Source: Acidobacteriota bacterium
GTDB taxonomy: Bacteria > Acidobacteriota > Vicinamibacteria > Vicinamibacterales > UBA2999
Direction: 5' to 3'
Assembly (NCBI GenBank): GCA_018000455.1
Contig: JAGNJW010000003.1
Span: 124,001-188,000, forward strand
Length of the DNA stretch: 64,000 nt
In this document: one piece after another, positions 60,746 to 64,000 of the stretch
Numbering within the stretch: position 1 is the stretch's first letter
How the letters are laid out: each line of letters begins with the position of its first letter
Notes under the pieces: model-generated
The model's input: the letters and a program-made list of their open reading frames with translations, nothing else
Told to the model about the DNA's origin: nothing
Database searches by the model: none
Translations under genes and position numbers: made by a program

Positions 60746-62337
60746 GACGACTGGCGATGGCGGCGGCAGTGATGGTGCTTTCGGGCGCCGTGCTCAGCGG
60801 ACAGGTGCCTTACCAGCGGATCGTCGATGCCGCGACGACGCCGGGCGACTGGCTGACCTACAACGGCGGCTACTTCGGACATCGACACTCCCCGCTCACC
60901 GAGCTCACGGCCGCCAACGTCGACGGCCTGGTGCCGGCCTGGGTCTACCAGGTAGCGGGCAACGGCCAGATGGAGACGTCGGCCATCGTCGCCGACGGCA
61001 TCATGTACGTGACCGAGCCGCCCACCACCGTCACCGCGCTCGATCCGAAGAACGGTCGTCCGATCTGGAGCTACGTGCGGTCGATGCCGTCCGATCTCCG
61101 GCTGATCGGCTTCCCCGCGACCAACCGCGGCGTCGCCATCCTCGACGACAAGGTGTTTGTCGGCTCACTCGACGGCGCCCTCATCGCGCTCGACGCCCAG
61201 ACCGGCGCCGTGCGGTGGGAAACGCAGGTGGCCGACAACGGCACCGGTCACTCGATCACGATGGCGCCGCTGGCCGTGAAGGACAAGGTGATTGTCGGCA
61301 TCAGCGGCGGCGAGGCCGGCATCCGCGGCTTCGTCGATGCCTACGACGCGAAGAGCGGCAAACTCGCCTGGCGCACGTATACCGTGCCGGCGGCAGGCGA
61401 GCCGGGCGTCGAGACCTGGGCCGGAGAGAGCTGGAAGAACGGCGCTGGCGCCACCTGGCTCACCGGCTCCTACGACCCGGCGCTGAACCTGCTCTACTGG
61501 GGCACCGGCAACCCGGGCCCCGACTGGAACGGCGACGTCCGCATGGGCGACAACCTCTACACGTCGTCGGTCGTCGCGCTCGACGCCGACACCGGCAAGA
61601 TGAAGTGGTACTTCCAGTACACGCCGCACGACGTGCACGATTGGGACGCCAACCAGATCCAGGTGCTCGCCGACCTCACGATCGGCGGAAGGCCGCGCAA
61701 GACGCTCGTCACCGCGAACCGCAACGCCTTCTACTACGTGCTCGACCGCGTGACCGGCGAGTTCCTGCACGCGGCGCCCTACGCGAAGCAGACCTGGGCG
61801 AAGGGCATCGACCCCAAGGGACGGCCGCGCGTCGTCGAGGGCACCGAGCCGACGCCGGAAGGGAATCTCGTCTATCCGAGCCTGCAGGGCTCGACCAACT
61901 GGCCGAGCCCGTCGTTCAGTCCGCAGACCGGTCTCTTCTACGTGCCCGTGCGCGAGATGGGCTCGTACTACTACAAGACCGACGTCGAGTACGAGGCCGG
62001 ACAGCCGTTCACCGGCGGCGGCGAACGCCGGCTGGCCGACGAAGCATGGGGTGCGGTGCGCGCGCTCGACGCGAAGACGGGCGCGAGGGTGTGGGACTTC
62101 CGTCTGCCGTCGCCGTCGTGGTCGGGCGTGCTCTCGACCGCCGGGGGCCTGGTGTTCTCGGGCTCGAACGAGGGCAACTTCTACGCGCTCGACGCCGTGA
62201 CCGGCGCGCCGCTCTGGCAGTTCCAGGTGGGTGGCATCGTGCGCTCGAATCCCACGACGTTCCTCGTGGGCGGCAGGCAGCACGTGTCGGTGGCGGCCGG
62301 CCGCGCCGTGTTCGTGTTCGCACTGCCCGCGCGGTGA
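60742..62337 (+). CDS. PQQ-dependent alcohol-dehydrogenase-type quinoprotein
   Basis: 531 residues with a signal peptide. Eight-bladed propeller of the methanol/ethanol dehydrogenase type: DWLTYNGGYFGHRHSPLTEL, GISGGEAGIRGFVDAYDAKS, ESWKNGAGATWLTGSYDPAL, YWGTGNPGPDWNGDVRMGDN and TPHDVHDWDANQ, where Asp300 should be catalytic and Asp302 follows two residues later. There is no C-terminal haem domain; the coupled dihaem cytochrome replaces it. The D-x-D pair is the position that distinguishes lanthanide-dependent from calcium-dependent alcohol dehydrogenases. Slightly shorter than MxaF/XoxF (about 570-600). Substrate: an alcohol or aldehyde (inference). Confidence 0.9.
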   Translation: MRRLAMAAAVMVLSGAVLSGQVPYQRIVDAATTPGDWLTYNGGYFGHRHSPLTELTAANVDGLVPAWVYQVAGNGQMETSAIVADGIMYVTEPPTTVTALDPKNGRPIWSYVRSMPSDLRLIGFPATNRGVAILDDKVFVGSLDGALIALDAQTGAVRWETQVADNGTGHSITMAPLAVKDKVIVGISGGEAGIRGFVDAYDAKSGKLAWRTYTVPAAGEPGVETWAGESWKNGAGATWLTGSYDPALNLLYWGTGNPGPDWNGDVRMGDNLYTSSVVALDADTGKMKWYFQYTPHDVHDWDANQIQVLADLTIGGRPRKTLVTANRNAFYYVLDRVTGEFLHAAPYAKQTWAKGIDPKGRPRVVEGTEPTPEGNLVYPSLQGSTNWPSPSFSPQTGLFYVPVREMGSYYYKTDVEYEAGQPFTGGGERRLADEAWGAVRALDAKTGARVWDFRLPSPSWSGVLSTAGGLVFSGSNEGNFYALDAVTGAPLWQFQVGGIVRSNPTTFLVGGRQHVSVAAGRAVFVFALPAR

Positions 62338-62353
62338 CGACGCGACGGCGAGC

Positions 62354-64000
62354 CTAGCGGGGCCGATAACCGGGGCCGCGCAGGGCCCGTCCCGGTCGCG
62401 CCGCGGTGATCCGCCCGTCGTCGACGACCAGCTGGCCGTTCACGGCGACCCAGCGCATGCCCTCCGCGTACTGCCGAGGCTCGGCGAACGTGGAGCGATC
62501 GCGGATCGTGGCCGGGTCGAACACCACCAGATCGGCCGCTGCACCAGGCCGCACGACACCGCGCTCCCACAGCCGCATGCGCTGTGCCGGCAGCGACGTC
62601 ATCTTGCGCACGGCCTCTTCGAGCGTGAGGAGCCGCTCGTCTCGCACGTAGGTGCCGAGGATGCGTGCCGCCGAACCCCACGCCCGTGGGTGCACGCCCG
62701 CCGTGGGCGGGCCGCTGTCGGGCGCCATGCCTCCAGAGTCGGTGCCGAGCATGACGAGCGGATGTGCCAGGGCTGCGCGCATGTCGGTCTCGTTGATGAA
62801 GAACATGATGCCGCTGCCGGTCGTGTCGTCCTTGGCGATGAGATCGATCAGCACGTCGAGCGGATCCCGGCTCTCGGCTTTGGCGATGTCGTCGAGCGTG
62901 CGTCCCTGGTAGATCTTGAGCTCCGCCCGCCCCACCGACGACACCAGGATGCCGGCGGCGCCGCCGGAGCCCAGGTACTGGTTCTCCCAGGTGGTCGACG
63001 GCTGCAGAATCTCGGCCTTGATCCTGGCCCGCGTGGCCGGGTCGATGAGACGCTTCACCATGGCCGCGCGTCCACCTTCGCGTGCCCAGACCGGCAGGCT
63101 CGCGTCGAGCGGGTTGCTTCCGGCCGTGTAGGGATACAGATCGGCGGCCACGTCGAGGCCCTCACGCCGTGCGCGATCGAAGCGCTGCAGCACGGCGGGC
63201 ATGCGGCCCCAGTTCTGTTTGTAGGCGGTTTTCAGGTGGTGCACGATGGCCGGCACGCCTGCCTCGCGGGCAACGCGGAACACCTCGTCGAGACTCTCGT
63301 CGATGGCGTCGGCCTCGGAGCGCTGGTGCGAGATGTAGCTGCCGCCGTAGCGGCCGGCCACGCGCGTCAGCGCGATGAGCTCGTCGGTGCGAGCGAAGCG
63401 ATCGGGCACGTACTGCAGCGAGGTCGAGACGCCGAACGCTCCGGCCTCCATCGCCGCGGCCACCTGTGCCTCCATCGCCGCCAGCTCAGTGGGGGTCGCG
63501 GCGCGGTCGTCGCGGCCGACCACGGAATCCCTGACACCGCCAGCGCTGATGAAGGTGCCGAGGTTGATCGTGGCCGGTCGCTCATCGAGCACGGACAGAT
63601 AGCCTGCCAGGTCGTCCCACGCCGGCACGCCTTCGTTGTCGAACATGGCCGCGAAGGGATGCAGGTGCCGCGCCCGCCGATGGGCCGCGCTGCTGAAACT
63701 CGCCTCGCCGGTGAGCTCGGTGGTGATGCCCTGCATGATCTTGCTGCCGACGCGGCTGTCGCGCAGCACCCAGTACTCCGACTGGCCCAGCATGTCGATG
63801 AAGCCGGGCGCGACGACGAGACCCCGCGCGTCGAGGCGCCTGGTCGCGGTCGATGGATCGCGCTCGCCGACCGACCGGATGCGGTCACCCGAGACGCAGA
63901 CGTCGGCTGCGAACCACGGCGCACCGGTGCCGTCGACGACACGCCCGCCGGTAATCAGCAGATCGCACGGCGGCGCTTGAGTCGCGGGCGTTGCTGCGAA
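62354..64000 (-). CDS. N-acyl-D-amino-acid deacylase (amidohydrolase superfamily), 5' end outside window
   Basis: At least 548 residues; the frame is open through 64000, so the start lies beyond the window. The visible N-terminus APPCDLLITGGRVVDGTGAP is the usual beta-sandwich start of D-aminoacylases. It continues with LVVAPGFIDMLGQSEYWVLR, GITTELTGEASFSSAAHRRA, YISHQRSEADAIDESLDEVF, VHHLKTAYKQNWG and MLGTDSGGMAPDSGPPTAGV. The end YAEGMRWVAVNGQLVVDDGR closes the sandwich domain. The first-strand HxH metal pair normally after PGFID is replaced by MLGQSE, as I recall for an acidobacterial subgroup. It would release free D-amino acids from N-acyl forms, consistent with cell-wall scavenging. 16 bp separate its stop from the convergent quinoprotein stop. 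Confidence 0.85.
   Translation of the reverse strand, partial: FAATPATQAPPCDLLITGGRVVDGTGAPWFAADVCVSGDRIRSVGERDPSTATRRLDARGLVVAPGFIDMLGQSEYWVLRDSRVGSKIMQGITTELTGEASFSSAAHRRARHLHPFAAMFDNEGVPAWDDLAGYLSVLDERPATINLGTFISAGGVRDSVVGRDDRAATPTELAAMEAQVAAAMEAGAFGVSTSLQYVPDRFARTDELIALTRVAGRYGGSYISHQRSEADAIDESLDEVFRVAREAGVPAIVHHLKTAYKQNWGRMPAVLQRFDRARREGLDVAADLYPYTAGSNPLDASLPVWAREGGRAAMVKRLIDPATRARIKAEILQPSTTWENQYLGSGGAAGILVSSVGRAELKIYQGRTLDDIAKAESRDPLDVLIDLIAKDDTTGSGIMFFINETDMRAALAHPLVMLGTDSGGMAPDSGPPTAGVHPRAWGSAARILGTYVRDERLLTLEEAVRKMTSLPAQRMRLWERGVVRPGAAADLVVFDPATIRDRSTFAEPRQYAEGMRWVAVNGQLVVDDGRITAARPGRALRGPGYRPR

Overview
The window is high-GC DNA (roughly two thirds G+C by eye) with the gene repertoire of an acidobacterium, most likely of the Vicinamibacteria / Luteitalea type. 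Indicators are two ADOP-type orphan ABC permeases, an ECF sigma factor beside a Ser/Thr kinase-TPR gene, DUF5916 outer-membrane proteins, PQQ quinoproteins with cytochrome c, and many secreted peptidases. The taxon is an inference; there is no rRNA or tRNA in the window. No phage, insertion sequence or CRISPR array was recognised.

Layout. 1-5481 (minus): a fungalysin M36 metallopeptidase that leaves the window, a small lipoprotein, and a translationally coupled ATP-grasp ligase / glutamate-cysteine-ligase-like pair. 5528-8862 (minus): an ECF sigma factor followed by a Ser/Thr kinase-TPR gene that is frameshifted and lacks its catalytic core. 9043-14301 (plus): four tandem secreted paralogues with a common N-terminal domain, two ending in an S74 (tail-fibre type) self-cleaving chaperone domain and two in another C-terminal domain, plus the orphan tail of a fifth. 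14326-16176: an esterase, an eroded esterase and an eroded DUF5916 gene. 16177-22457: hybrid histidine kinase, VanX-like dipeptidase, a broken cytochrome, SufE plus sulfurtransferase, and a lipoprotein. 22830-28107 (plus): intact DUF5916 protein, VOC, AhpD-like and DinB proteins, and a sodium:solute symporter. 28156-31584: an AprAB-like ferredoxin/flavoprotein pair, then divergently a small membrane protein and an SDR dehydrogenase.

31657-41264: an ADOP permease, a TPR protein, a large BNR-repeat surface protein with a coupled secreted partner, an ArsB/CitMHS-type transporter and a DinB protein. 41424-43232: SigZ-type sigma factor, a 71-residue cysteine-rich protein and a cupin-like secreted protein; a 36-bp direct repeat derived from a DinB gene end lies on each side of this block. 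43347-51849: M14 carboxypeptidase, PQQ dehydrogenase, fibronectin-III protein, beta/gamma-crystallin lipoprotein, Na+/H+ antiporter and a solute-binding lipoprotein. 51858-56966: a 96-bp inverted-repeat element, a small membrane protein, an S9 peptidase, an AbrB/PIN toxin-antitoxin pair with a palindromic operator, and two exported proteins. 57167-64000: an epimerase remnant, a second ADOP permease, a dihaem cytochrome c coupled to a PQQ alcohol-dehydrogenase-type quinoprotein, and an N-acyl-D-amino-acid deacylase that runs off the end.

Functionally this is a scavenging and envelope region: secreted peptidases (M36, M14, S9, VanX-like, D-aminoacylase) with solute carriers, plus periplasmic oxidation by PQQ enzymes feeding cytochrome c. 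Recurrent themes are tandem duplication of secreted proteins and many short gene remnants, which suggest active gene turnover.
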